This document shows, piece after piece, positions 34,415-46,318 of a stretch of DNA of 64,000 nucleotides. Position 1 is the stretch's first letter, and each line of letters opens with the position of its first letter. This stretch comes from Leptodontidium sp. MPI-SDFR-AT-0119. Taxonomy: Eukaryota > Ascomycota > Leotiomycetes > Helotiales > Leptodontidiaceae. Both the position numbers and the translations under genes were made by a program. The notes under the pieces are model-generated. The model was not told the DNA's origin, did not search any database, and saw only the letters and a program-made list of their open reading frames with translations. Where the stretch lies: NCBI GenBank assembly GCA_020726505.1, contig JAHLEZ010000020.1, positions 434,001 to 498,000 on the forward strand, in the 5' to 3' direction.

Positions 34415-34871
34415 ATGAAACTCACTTCTCCCCTCTTCTCCGCTTTCGCGCTCATCGCACCGTCTTCCGCCTGTCTTCATCTCTGGGGCGAAATCACCGA
34501 TACCGGCGGCACCCTAACCACAGGGGGCATATCTGCCACCGTCATCGACAACGGAGTGAATGTGTGTCCAGGGGGTGCTCGCATTGATCAAGACGACCAT
34601 TTCTCGATGTATTGTCGTAAGTTCCACCTTTGGAGAGACTTGTCTACTTGCATGGGAAATGAAGAAGACTAAAATTGATATAGTGCCTGGCTATGTGTTT
34701 GCCATCACGAAGACTGCCTCGAAAGCTTGGTTCCAGAATAGCGCTGGTACCTCATGGGAAATTGATCCCAAGCCGAAGAGGACATTTGACTGTTGTGGTG
34801 GGATACTCGCCAACGGTCATTGCACTTTCCCTTGCACAAACTACGATTGGGATGTATGGTTGTTTTGCTAG
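34415..34871 (+). CDS. Small secreted eight-cysteine protein (effector candidate), 129 aa
   Basis: Two exons, 34415-34616 and 34684-34871, joined across a 67-bp GTAAGT..ATAG intron that keeps the frame. The first 19 residues form a classical signal peptide (MKLTSPLFSAFALI, cleavage near PSSA). The mature part of about 110 residues holds eight Cys: one at the mature N-terminus, NVC, MYC, a CC pair, HC, PC and a final C as the last residue. That spacing allows four disulfides, typical of apoplastic fungal effectors or antimicrobial proteins. No known family recognised. It sits in a GC-balanced island between RIP-degraded transposon blocks, the usual setting for fast-evolving secreted proteins. 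Role inferred from form only. Confidence 0.7.
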
Positions 34872-37588
34872 ATCCTCGTCGTGGTAGGGCAAGTCGGTTG
34901 TTGTGTGAAATTGCAAACAAGGATGCTGAATTTGGGTTAAGACGAGTGAAATGTGTGAGAGAAGTCAAGGGAAGAGAAGCAGGGAATGGTGACAGCAGGA
35001 CTCGCTGGGACCTGGTATAATTTGGAGGAACAGAATAGTTGTTTCAGGTATAAAATAGGCCATCCTACTATTCAAGACGGCCATCGATTGGGGAAAATCT
35101 CTTCCGTGACATTTCACTTGACTGGTGCTTGAGGGTTCTCGGATACTATGCTTTATCATGTTTAGAGTTAAACACTTTCTGTTCCTGATGCCCTTGACTC
35201 CCCTCGTCTTTCTCAACACCTACCCATTGTGACTTCGAATCGAGCACAAATACAATTTCCTTTCAGGCAATATTAAATAACGTCCTGCGATTATTTTACA
35301 ATGATGTGCTTCTAATTTAGAGCCTTAATTGTAGAGTAATAAGTGATATTGCAAATTGAGGATGTTCGTATTCTTGGCCAGAATGGAGTGTGGGCAAGAT
35401 TCTAATGTAGAATTTGTATAAGGATTGTACTTTAATCGCAGTTTATTCGACCAAATGAAACATTGAACAAATGCTCTATATTACAAATTGTACTTCTCAT
35501 TTTAATAAACATTTGTATATATCTTTTTAAATGGTTTAAATTAAAACTCGTTAAGCTTTTATTTAATGAACTCTAATACTACTTATACAAATCGTGAGAG
35601 CAAGTGCAGTTGATTACAAGTAATCACAAGTATAAAAATTCCCTGCCTTTTCGAGCCCTTGTGCGACGCCATAACACAACGTTTAATATTAAAAGCAAAT
35701 GTAGCACAAAAATACACTTGCATTGTGGGCGGGAACCCAAAGGATCGATAAAAGAGCCAAAGTAGTATTCGTTGTTGTAATGATATGTAAATAGAGGCAA
35801 CTCTACATCTGGCAGCCGGTTATATAAGGGGGTAGTCAAGTCAGCTGATAAGCTTTCACGTACCTATCCCTACCATAGTATTATACAATTGATTTAATCT
35901 ATTTTGTACTTAATCTAAAGGTCGTTTAATAAGATATATGTAACGACAGGTATGCTTTAGCTAAGGTTAGGGTTCAGAATAAGTCCGACTCCCCTCTGAC
36001 TCCTCTCCGACTTTATATATATGGAGTTCCCTCTTATATAGTAGTTCTATAGTTTTTATATTCTAATTATTAAGTCTATCTTCTACGTATTAAGTCCTCT
36101 TATATTATTATATTATATAAAAACTCCTTTATATACGTCTAAAGTATCCGCCGCCGCTACTACTATTCCTTTTACTTGTGACGCTTGTTCTGTTAAGACA
36201 GTAATCACATGTGACAGCGGCCTCACATATTAATACACGATATATAAAGATAATAAGAATCTCTTAAAATTTATAATTAAGTAAGAAAGAAGGTAAAGAG
36301 AGAAGAGCTTTATATATAAAGGGGAAGTATTGTAAGGCTAATTAATCTCGGTAAAGCTTAGTTAGCTAATATACCAGAAATGAGGCTTTAGACGCTCTTA
36401 ACTATTATATTACCCCCCCTTTTAAAAAAGCTCGTTCTCAAGTGTTAGTTTATCTTCTTATTACTATCGAGGTTATTGTAATCGTTAATACTATTTTTTT
36501 TATATTTTAATTTATTTAAGTAACTCAATAAAGGGTTTTATTTACTTGAGGTAATTAAGATAAAAATCCCCGACTTTATATAAAGTATACTGAAGGTTAA
36601 AAGCGTTATATTAGTTTAAGTTAACGTCTTAATTAAGTTAAGTAATACAATAAAACAGAGTTTTGCCCTTTTTGTTAGTCCACAGGTCCCTGCATAAGTA
36701 TACTTCGGTCCGGAAAAGGGGGGGTGCGAGTTAAAGTCAGGGGTCAGAGCTTAACCGGACTAGTTTCGGTGGAGATTCGGTGGGGTTTCGTAATATATAG
36801 TCTAGCTCTCGTCGTACTCTCTTAAAATATATATAAATTTTGAATTACACTTTATTATTTTGTTACTATATACGCATTTAAAATATATTTACACTTGTAG
36901 CGTAGTATATAAACTAGTATTATACTAATACTAATTAGTAGTAAGCTTATATTGTCAACTTTACTATAAACAAAAAAAGTCTTAGGCTATAAAGTAGATT
37001 TTAGACTTTAACTTGAAGATTACTTTATTATATTTTCCTTAAAGGGCATTTTACTTTTTTTAGATCGTAGAGGGGAGGCAACTTCTCTCTTAAGACTCGA
37101 CTAAGACTATTGTACGTTAGAGAAGAGTTATTATAATATAATAATTACTTTACGAAGATTATTAATTTAATATCCTTAAATCTAAAACTTTAGACTTTTA
37201 AGAAACTTATTTAAGAACTTACTAGATTACTTATAAATCGTATTTAATATAATAGTAGATACTTTAGACTGTACGTTAGAGTTAAAATTAACTCTGGAAA
37301 CATTTAATAACACGGCTATATTAAGAGAAACACTAAATCCTAGTTAAGTTTTTATAGGAAATATAACGGTATACTCGCGAAAGTTCCGTGAGTCCTTTTA
37401 TAACGACTGTATTAAGGGAGAATTCCTTTTCTAGGACTTTTAGGAGTATTTTAAGTATTAAATAATAAAGGAGTTTAAATTAATTAAGGTTATAGAATAT
37501 ATATACTTTAAGGACGACCTACGAGCCTTTAGTATGTTTATACGATAATAAAGGGGGACGAGGACAGTAGAGGCTTTAGTAAAGGTAA
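34872..37588. other. Island edge, then AT-rich transposon relics
   Basis: 34872-35270 has no gene. From about 35280 the DNA becomes AT-rich and full of stops. TGTAACGACAGG at 35939 could start a long terminal repeat, and a less degraded patch lies at 36670-36800, but I cannot assign families. Confidence 0.4.
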
Positions 37589-38935
37589 TATAAGCTGTTA
37601 CGACTTACGATGCGCCTCGTATTCTAACCGACACGGGCTCGTAGCATCGCTGGCTATGCGACGGCGCTAAGCCCGATAGGGAAGATTAAGTGGCGAGCCT
37701 GCGACATATTAACGTAAATAACACTCGACTACGTTAGGCCTTATTAAGAGGGTCCTTTATATATATATACTCGAGCCCTCCCTTATAAAAAGCTCTCTTT
37801 TCCTCCTTGTCTTTTCTTCTCGATTCTAAGCGTAACTAAAGGCCTAAATATATAACTAGAGTTAGCTCGCTATATTAACCTCTTATTAGTCGTAATATAA
37901 AAAAAGACTAATACTTCTTTATTATAAAGCGTTATATCTCACTTAGTCTTACGCCTTATTGACTTGCCCTTGTAATAAGTTAATAATAAGCTTTAATACC
38001 TTGGCCTATTTAACAGATAAGTACTTCTCTACCCTCGTAGTAGACTGTCTTAAAGAAAGTTAAATATTCTCTCGCGTTTAACTTACTTTGCCGTAACTTA
38101 ACGCGCGTTACTATTTTAAACGTATATTTAATTAATAAATCGATTAATAACCTCAAACACTCTTTAACCTTACCTTACTACTATTATCGACCTCTCCCCC
38201 TCGTCGGCGAAGCTCTAGAGAAAGAAGCGCCCTTATACGGCTAGGCTTTATTAATATTACCCTTATCCCGTCAGTCGAGACTCTCTTAGAAGAACCGGAG
38301 AGCTTTGACAGATTCGACTCAGAAACGGAGGACAAACCCTAGCGTTTTTTCGACGTATCACTAGAGCTTATTAATATAGAAGGCCTTACCCCCACTTAAT
38401 AAGCTAGGGTAAATCAGTTGATTAAGGACTCCGTTAGCTTTACTATCGCCGCCGCTGTCACGTAGGCTCTTACTTAATATATTATTAATAACCTTTATTA
38501 AGAGACTCGCACTCCCTCCCCCTCTTCTGACTAGTTAACTCGTGCTCTTATAGTTGACCTCTAACTAACTGCCGACTATTACTTGCCGAAGTTAAACGTG
38601 TCAATCTTAGTAATAAAGTCTTTTAAGGTTAAATACCCCCGACTCCCCATTAGTAATTATAAGGGAGATATTAAATATAATACTTAAAAGATAAAAATAA
38701 AGTTATTCTTAAAAGAATATTTTAATAACTTTAAAAGTAAAATGTCTTAAGTTAAGGCTTACTTCTAATATATTACTAGCGAAATTAAGACTATTATTCT
38801 TTAATATATAAATCTTAATTATATTAAAACCTTTAATATAATAGCCGACGTATTAAAGGCGTTAAACTAGCGATTCTTTAATTATAACTAGGTTTAAGCT
38901 ACTAAGAGACTCTATATGTCGTTATACTCGGGTGG
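37589..38935 (+). mobile_element. RIP-degraded gypsy-type element, LTR and gag
   Basis: TGTTACGACTTACGATGCGC near 37589 starts an LTR-like segment with a TATATATATA promoter word. Downstream, plus-strand translation ignoring stops gives gag-like sequence: FKVKYPRLPISNYKGD near 38620, then EIKTIIL.YINLNYIKTFNI and DVLKALN.RFFNYN.V.ATK up to about 38935, matching the gypsy gag pattern ending DYNRVQAAK. Stops are at expected Gln codons. No pol follows; the element is cut near 38935. Confidence 0.5.
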
Positions 38936-39639
38936 TACCACTGATTCCGGTTCAGAATCGACACATTTAAGGGGTAAAATCCTGCATAGTAAAATGTATA
39001 TTCAAGGAAAGGAGAGCTCTATACAAGAGCTCTCCTTAAATACTTAATAAGCGAGCATATAAGTAGAACGTGACAATTATTAAACTAACACTAGCAAAAT
39101 TTCCTTTTCGAGAGACGTCTCCCTCGAACCGACTCGGTTAATAATCGACAAGTCAAAGATGTGAAATAGAGAATGATAGTGTGAATGATGATTCTATTGT
39201 AAAGGGGATTTCTAGGTCTATATAACTACTCTAGCTTATCACGTGTGTATTCGCTTAAGTAACTGAATTAAGTAAATGTAAGCTCAAACGAGCTCAAACG
39301 AGTCTTTACTAAATACAGTTGCTTTCCGGTAGTTTGAGACGCAGAGCCCGGAGCTTCGTACAACCACTGTTTTAGCCTAGGAAAGCCGTGTATCAGAAGC
39401 CTTGGATTTCATGGCTGTAACTTATAGACGTCAGAGCTTTATATCAGACGTATGTGGCTTGTTTTAAGCTATTTCCGACTGATTAGGCCTAGAATAAGTT
39501 TTGTTGAGTATATAAGCGAGGTAGTTATATTATAATCTTTATAGCCCCCCGTAAGATATATATAAGTATTTATATTTTATCTTATACTTTTATTAGTTTA
39601 TATTTATATATTAGGCCTTAGATTTAAAGTACTTATGAA
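38936..39639. other. Mixed repeat relic, no gene
   Basis: Moderately AT-rich. On the minus strand a CTTACGGGGGGC tract near 39545 resembles the polypurine tract of the copia relic, which would place its 3' LTR to the left of it. Confidence 0.4.
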
Positions 39640-41460
39640 TTTTAGTTGTTTATTATTATCTAAACCTTTTATAAAGCCATTAGCTAATTAAACTGTTATA
39701 TTAACGTATAATAGGTCTAGTTTATTATTAGCTATCTCATTTCGTATAAAGTAATAGCTTATATTAATATGTTTACTTCTTTTATGAAATTCAGGGTTAT
39801 TAGCTAATTTTAAAGCTGATTTACTATCTATTAATAGCTTAAGTATAAGAGTTTCTCTATTATTTAGAAATTTATTAAAGTAGTTTATTAGATTATATAA
39901 GTATAATATTTCTTTTATTACTTCTTTAAAAGCCATATATTCAACTTCACAACTTAATAAAGCTACTGTTTTTTGAAGCATACTAAGCCAGCTTATAATA
40001 CAGTTATTAACTAGGAATAAAAAGCCGCTAGTACTTTTACGAGAGCTAATATCTCTACCCTAGTTAACATCTGTATAGCCTAGTAGTTCTAAGAAGCTTT
40101 TATTACAGTTATAATAGGTCCTTAAATTAGGGTATTTATTTAAGTATTTCCAAATACGATCTAGGGCCCTAAAATGGCTTAAATCAGGGTTAGACATGTA
40201 TCTAGCGCATCTATTAACTACATATACTATATCGGGTCTAGTTTTAGTGGCTAGATATATTAGAAAACCTACTTGTTATTAATATAATTGTAAGTCCTCT
40301 TTATTAGCTATATCTATTACTTTATCTAATCTAACTCCTACTTCTACTAGTGTAGTTACAGGATTTAAATTGCCTTTATTAAAACGTTCTAATAACGTAT
40401 TAAGATATTTATTTTAATTTATATATACTGATTAATTATTATAATCTAGTTTTATTTCCATGCCAAGGAATTAATATACTTCACTTATATATTCTATTTT
40501 TATAGTTTTAGTTAATTCTTTAACTATATCCTTTATTATATTATTATCTAGTCCTGTAAATATTAAGTCGTCTATATAGTATATTATAATTATTTTCAAT
40601 TTATTATATATAAATATAACTTCATTAAATAGTAGAGCTTTAAAACCTAGTTTATTTAAGGCCTTAGATAAGTGTTTATACTATAGTCTAAGTGATTGCT
40701 TAAGGTTATATAAAGCTTTATTAAGTTTATAATATAATTTTGAGTTATTATTATTATTATTAGAGGTTTTTATTAACTCATACGTATTATTATTTTTATT
40801 ATAATATTATTCTCGACCTATTAGTTGTTTTATATATATTTTAGCATTTATTTTAATATGTACAAAGGCATTTTTAACGTCGTATTAATATATTTTCTAT
40901 TTATTTGCCATAGCTAATATAAATATTAACCTATAGGATTCTAGCCTATAAGTAGCTAAAAAGGTTTCTAAATAGTTAAGGCCTAATACTTAATTAAAGC
41001 CTTTTACAACCTATTTTAATTTATATTTTATAATATTATCATTTAGGTCTGTTTTTATTCTATAAACCCATTTACCTCTTAAATAAGTTTTATTAGGTGG
41101 TAATTTTATTAAATTCCACGTATTTTATAGCTCTAACTTATTTATTTCTAATTTTATAGATTTTAACTAATTATCTTTATCAAGACTATTTATAACTTAT
41201 TTATATATATTAGGTTCATTATTAATATTACTTATAAAGACTAAGTCTTCTTCATTTTCTATAGAGTTATTTATTAGAGCTATATTTAGAGAGCTATTTA
41301 TTACAACTTAAGGAAAAGTTATTCTTTAGCGGCCTAATCTATCTAAATGAATATTATTATTCTTACTTCTTGTAATTCTTATATTATTATTATTATTATT
41401 ATTATCCTCATTATTTATATTATTATTATTATCTCTATTATTATTATTATTATTACTAGT
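39640..41460 (-). mobile_element. RIP-degraded Ty1/copia reverse transcriptase and RNase H
   Basis: Minus-strand translation stays in one frame over the stretches read, interrupted by TAG and TAA. Landmarks in order: an Asn-rich linker from a TTA microsatellite (41385-41460), YLRGKWVYRIKTD and VVKGFN near 41050, the catalytic YYIDDLIFTG near 40580, ATKTRPDIVYVVNRCARYM near 40230, SRKSTSGFLFLVN near 40030, and the RNase H block TVALLSCEVEYMAFKE, LLIDSKSALKLANNPEFHKR, KHINISYYFIRNE down to 39688. It is the RVT_2 type. Stops lie where Trp or Gln is expected. Dead copy. Confidence 0.85.
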
Positions 41461-41847
41461 ATTGAGATGTTGGTGATTTCATCCCCGTTTCTGGGGTAGT
41501 ATGGTCGCTGTTTTACCAACCCTTTCCACCTCGCTTAGGCGCTCGAACATTGAGCTACGAGCTCTAGCGCATTAACCCACACGCCGCCTTAAGCACCTTC
41601 CAACGAGAAATTCTCCCTCGCCTATTCCAAGTCAATAACCATGACCATCAGAACAGTGAGGGTTGACCACAACCGAAGGTTATCCACATGAGAGGCCCTA
41701 ACATTAAGGATGTATTTAAATCATCGGTCTCGCCGTCGTTTTTCTCCTATTACCCTCCTTACTCATTGCCTCCTTACCATCGAATTCTTCTTCCTCCATT
41801 CCAGTTCCCGTACCTTTTTACATTCCTAAACTACCAATCGAGGATTT
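41461..41847. other. Region upstream of the recombinase gene
   Basis: Composition switches abruptly from AT-rich relic to balanced DNA at about 41461. If the recombinase leads a mobile element, its left edge is expected here. I found no terminal repeat by eye. A CT-rich stretch at 41730-41810 looks like a promoter or leader. Confidence 0.4.
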
Positions 41848-42072
41848 ATGAACTCGCACGATCAACGTATCGCCAGACTGGTTGCACACCGTAACAGGTG
41901 CCTCCAATTCCTCAAACACCACTACCCCACACTCAAAGCTGCCAAGGAGTCGAAGTGGTACAGGCAGTATTGCGCAACACAACTTAGGATCAATTCCTTA
42001 CGACATCGTGAACAATCCTCTTCCCAGGACGATATCGTCCTTGGCCGCCTGAGAAGTCTGACGTTGCAATAA
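41848..42072 (+). CDS. Short open frame before the recombinase (74 aa)
   Basis: ATG-started frame (MNSHDQRIARLVAHRNRCLQ) with protein-like, basic composition ending at a TAA 45 bases before the recombinase ATG. It could be an upstream open frame in the same mRNA or an additional exon; I found no convincing splice to 42118. Confidence 0.3.
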   Translation: MNSHDQRIARLVAHRNRCLQFLKHHYPTLKAAKESKWYRQYCATQLRINSLRHREQSSSQDDIVLGRLRSLTLQ

Positions 42073-42117
42073 TCAACAATCCTCGTTGTATCCTTGGTAT
42101 TACCACCAAGTGACAGC

Positions 42118-44597
42118 ATGTCTCTTCCACCACAAAAGCTGCCTCGACGTCACGCCCAGCGTAGGAGTCTTTACCATGGCCGTCATAAAACCCCTCCGTT
42201 GGATTTATCTAGTGCTGAGAATCCTCAAGCAATCAGACCGCAGGCCAAGAAAAGGCAGAAGGTGCCCATTTCTGATGCCAACGACTCCAGCGCCGCCTCT
42301 GATTCTGACTCCGATTCCGACTCTGAGTCTGACTCTGGCTACAGCTCCAGCCGTTACCTCGATTCAGAAGCCGAGCATTATCGGAAGATCAGGGCCGAGT
42401 TCGTAGTCGCCGGCCCAAATCTAGCAAACCCCTGTGACGAGACAAAGGCGATGATGAAAAGAGAAGAACAGATGTGGAAACTGTAGGTCGCTATTGTCGT
42501 TTAACATTATATCCTTGCTAATGGCGGCACTTTAGGCATTGCAAGAAAATAAGGAAGGGAGATCCGGTGGCTGCTCTCAAAGGTGCAACCGCGGAAGACT
42601 TCAAGACGTTCCTTGTCTGGCGGAAGGCAAGGAAGAACTCGCGTATTAAGAGGCAGGCAACTATGTCCACGTACTGGCACGTACTCAGCATGAACTACCA
42701 ACGCACAGCAAAGCGCTATATGGATGAGGGGATTCTGGCAGACCTCCGCAATGTTTGTTACTCGTATTTTTTAGAAAATTAATAATGCTGATAAATTTAT
42801 AGTGGATTCCTACACTCGGTCTCGATGATTCAGAAGTCGAGAAGTCTGCCCTGTACGTAGAGGACCTGTGTGTTCTTCAAAACGGTCTCTGGGTTCGTGA
42901 TCAAGAGAAATTTCCTCATGAACGACTCCGAGTGCAGGAGTCCCCGATTAACATTTTCGCTGGCTGTACGTCTACAAGGCCTGCGGCTTTGGTTGGGAAG
43001 ATACCCCTCTTGTACGAAGATATTGAGTTTCAAGTCTTCCCTCCCTTGATAAAAGGACGGCGGCCTGCTGTACGGCTCATCCTTAACCTTCAACACATCA
43101 AGCGGTCAGGTGGAAAGAAGAAGCCGTAAGTGCATATTTATTTTCCTTCTGATGCTTGCTTGAATTGTCTGATCTTATATAGGAAAAAGTTCACGTTCCG
43201 CGACGATGAAAGCATAATTTGCTGCCCAGTCATATTCATCATGGCTTTGGCTATTGCAGACAACGCATTTAAGAATAAATTCACATCACTACGACAGATC
43301 TACGATCTTGTTGTTCCGAAAGGAACAGATCGTATTCGTTTGAAATGGGACGACGACTGGGCAAAACGACCTATTTTCCGTGACGTCGAGCATACGCCAA
43401 CCAAAGTCCAGATATCGAAGACGAAATCATTTACATACGAGAAGCACCGGCACTACTTCATTCGCCTTGGCCGCACTTGTCGTTTCAGGAAACGGCTCCA
43501 ATGGTATGACTTGCGAAGAGGATCCGGGAAACGGTTGAATGGTGAGAACGATCTTCTGTGTGACCCTTGCCGATACAGATTTACTAAAGGCGAACGATAT
43601 AGAGGCACTGACCCCCGAGGAGAGAAGACACGCCATGGGAAACAGTGGGGACGTATATGAACGACATTACATGCCCTCGTTTATTGACGCCGACTGTCAA
43701 GCCATTTACCTTGGAACCACTCGCCGCGAGGATCTTATTCGAGCTGTCGGCCGCCTTGAACGTCATGATGATGCCCCGGATAAGCTGAATGACACACAAA
43801 AAAAGGAGATTTCGAACCATCCATATATCCTGAAAAAGGTGAAAGCCCGGAAGAGCTACGCGCTTAAGATAAAGGAAGACGGCTACGCTACAATCAAGGC
43901 AGCCGAGGGTACGTTCTGGTATAAGAAACACCACGAAGCTCAACGCAAGATCAACTGCAAGAAAAACAAATTAAGAAATGAGCTACTCGACAATGCAATC
44001 AACAACTTCCACGAAACCGTTCACGTCGATGAAGTAGATCGCCAGATGCGGGGCATTCTTCCCGATACAGAAGTGCTCACGCCGTCGACTATCGAGTATG
44101 AGCTCGAGGAGCGGGCTACGGTGGCCAAGCTACTCTTTCAACCGCTTGATGAGCTTGATGAGGATCAGGTTTTCGATATACGAGTCCAACTCGTTCATGC
44201 TCTGGCACAGCTCTGCCACCGCCAAGAAACGCCTCGCCAGTTCAAAGCAGTACAGTCAAAGCGGCATTCTAAGAAAAGCCATTCGTATGCTAGTACAGGT
44301 ACCGACAATGACGACGAGATTTCCCAGGAGGAAGGAGGTGACACACTAGCAGGAGTTCAGGGGACGCAGACGGTGAACAACAGACTACATACAGACTTCA
44401 CACTGTATTGCCCATTTTGCGAACGGGGTCCATTTTCACGCAAAGATGGTCTGGGGAGGCACGTTCGAGTTCAGCATCTTCAGAGACGGTTGGCCAATGG
44501 TGGCTTCTTGTGTCCTTATAAAGGATGCTCGGATGTCATGGGCAATTCTGTACACTTTCTAAGCCATACAGCACGTAAGCATGAGGAGGGGAGGTAG
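42118..44597 (+). CDS. DUF3435 tyrosine recombinase with C2H2 fingers (Starship captain-type), 752 aa
   Basis: Exons 42118-42482, 42536-42752, 42803-43125, 43183-43541 and 43603-44597; all introns are GT-AG, 50-61 bp, and keep the frame. Residues about 55-75 are Ser/Asp-rich. The recombinase core follows the DUF3435 pattern: box I TSTRPAAL (Arg about 253), YDLRRGSGKRLN (Tyr410, Arg413), then ALTPEERRHAMGN and YERHYMP with the likely nucleophile Tyr about 444, followed by the family's DCQAIYLGTTRREDLIRAVG. The C-terminus (about 691-752) has two zinc fingers, CPFC..H..H and CPYKGC..H..H. Family members cut and rejoin DNA and move giant Starship elements. No stop or frameshift is seen. For intron 4 a shorter acceptor (43578) also fits, but 43602 gives the better family match. 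Confidence 0.85.
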
Positions 44598-44795
44598 ATG
44601 GTTAGATAGCACTATTTCTAGATTAAGGTAGTAGAATGCAAATGAAAAGAATTCCTCTTTAGTAACTCATTCATTCAAAGGTTTGCGTACCATGCCCTCT
44701 CTGAAAAAGACCCAAAATCCACCAAGCACTGCCCCTGGCCTGCTGCGATCCCTGACCACCACGAAACGCTCCTCGAGGCGCTCCTCGAAGCCTGC

Positions 44796-45131
44796 CTACC
44801 CCTCATCGACAAACACTCTAATCTGGAATGCAGGCGGCGCTGCATGTTGTTCCCTAGAGAAGTCTTGGTCTCTATAATGCAGCGCGAGGAGCATGTCGAG
44901 ATCTGGACGTCCCTTCAAATATTTGATTGCGGTCTTTTCATCCTCCCTGGGAAGTAGTGAGCAGAGCACTTCAACTTTGCTAATCATGGCGGTTATCAGC
45001 ATTTTGCGAGCTTCTACGTCCCACCACCTTGACGTGATCACGTCCTCACGAGAAGCCCCAGATCCCAGGTCGGCGATGGCGAAGCTGGTGGAAGATGTAG
45101 CAGGTGGTAGCTGTAGCAGAGAAGCAGGCAT
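44796..45131 (-). CDS. Small hypothetical protein (111 aa)
   Basis: ATG at 45131 (MPASLLQLPPATSSTSF) lies 100 bases after a TATATAAG and a CT-rich leader, a typical fungal promoter layout. The protein contains IADLGSGASREDVITSRWWD and a helical middle (EARKMLITAMISKVEVLCSL). No family recognised. It is the first gene after the recombinase, facing it tail to tail. A further 3' exon is possible. Confidence 0.4.
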   Translation of the reverse strand: MPASLLQLPPATSSTSFAIADLGSGASREDVITSRWWDVEARKMLITAMISKVEVLCSLLPREDEKTAIKYLKGRPDLDMLLALHYRDQDFSREQHAAPPAFQIRVFVDEG

Positions 45132-45841
45132 ATGTCGGAAACTCTCGAGTAGATTCGGTTCTTGTGTCAAGTCGATGGACGAGGTCAGAGGGTGATGGGA
45201 GAGACGATGAAGGAGAACAGTATGAGAAGACTTATATATCGGTGTTCAGTACTTCACCCTCTGCCTCAGATAACAAGCTTCTTCGTATCTGTTGAAAAGG
45301 ACGTTGACTAACCAAGCGATAAGCGGATGTAACAACCCCCTCCCATGTCAACTCCACCAAGAGATTTTCCTTCTTCCCCCAAGGTACGGCCAGCGCTAAA
45401 GGCCCACGCAACCAAGTGTTGGGAATCCTCATCTTCGACATTCGGCCTGAGGGCAAATGCCTCTTGGAGACTACCCATTTTGGTCTGCCGCACATCCAGA
45501 AGAGTCACAGCACTGGACCAGTGCTGGCGGCCGTCGCGGCTTACTACTGGGCATCTGCACCGCCTAAGTTACTGCAAGAATGAAGGTTATTCTCAGCTGC
45601 AGGAGGAGCATACTTCCTTACTGTTTTGGCACCCACTCTGTTACAGGTTACTGATACAGCTATCATGGGGAGGTAGTGCCTCGGGTATTCATTCCAATGC
45701 AAAAGCACTACATGGCCCTCATCCTGGATATTATACAGGAAAATTTGGATTAAAGTATGGAGCAAGTCTTTGTGGTGCATATTGTCAGGACTTGCATTGT
45801 AACTTACTTACATGTTATCGAGCACCTGTATTACGTATCTC
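45132..45841. other. Promoter and a possible extra frame
   Basis: A minus-strand frame 45478-45308 (MGSLQEAFALRPNVEDEDSQ onward) reads like protein and might be an exon of a separate gene. Nothing else is supported. Confidence 0.3.
45231..45238 (-). promoter_or_regulatory. TATA box
   Basis: TATATAAG on the minus strand, about 100 bases before the ATG at 45131, followed by TC-rich sequence. Confidence 0.5.
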
Positions 45842-46318
45842 CTAGTCTAAATTTTGTAGACAGCTACTACAGCAGTAGCCTTGTAGATTAGGGGCGTATG
45901 ACCCCTTATACCTGCACTTATTGAATTGGCAAAAATACCACCCTTTGGCGTACTTAATTATAAATAGGAATCGAGCGTTACAAGGAGACTTACGAGAGAG
46001 AGGGACGAGCGTGATAACCTTTTGATAGTGCTGTCGGGTAAAGTAGGGCATTTTGGCAGGAAGTGGGCGAGAACCAGTTTCCTTTACTATTCCTGAAAGC
46101 GAGCTAGCGATATCGCCCCTGTATACGAGAAGTGAATCTAAGACATCAGACGGGTTTTGCCTCATCTTATTAGTAATATGTAAAATAGACAGAACCAGGT
46201 TAGTACTATAAGTACTAAGTGAGTCTAAAAAATTGGATGGATTAAGCCTAAATTCGTTAATAACATTGGCAAGGGAATCCAGACCGCCGCTATTGAGGGA
46301 CGAAGTCATAATGCCCAT
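45842..46318 (-). CDS. Hypothetical protein with internal helical repeat and Cys-rich end (158 aa)
   Basis: I use the ATG at 46318 (MGIMTSSLNSG); the frame opens slightly earlier only with TTG. Two similar helical units (NPSNFLDSLSTYSTNLVLSI and NPSDVLDSLLVYRGDIASSL) are followed by a basic segment and a C-terminus with five Cys (YFCQFNKCRY, GYCCSSCLQN) that could bind zinc. A TATA box lies about 95 bases upstream. No family recognised. It could be cargo of an element led by the recombinase. Confidence 0.5.
   Translation of the reverse strand: MGIMTSSLNSGGLDSLANVINEFRLNPSNFLDSLSTYSTNLVLSILHITNKMRQNPSDVLDSLLVYRGDIASSLSGIVKETGSRPLPAKMPYFTRQHYQKVITLVPLSRKSPCNARFLFIIKYAKGWYFCQFNKCRYKGSYAPNLQGYCCSSCLQNLD

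Noticed and set aside
38153..38335. Minus-strand 60-codon frame in AT-rich DNA
   Set aside because: It is the antisense of the decayed gypsy gag region.
41500..41580. tRNA-like words on the minus strand (GTAGCTCAATG and nearby) next to the recombinase
   Set aside because: An A-box-like word is present, but there is no B box at the right distance and no cloverleaf, so I do not call a tRNA gene or SINE.
43542..43578. A 37-nt version of recombinase intron 4
   Set aside because: It keeps the frame but inserts residues not expected between RLN and ALTPEER; the 61-nt version restores the family pattern and has an ACTAA-like branch site.
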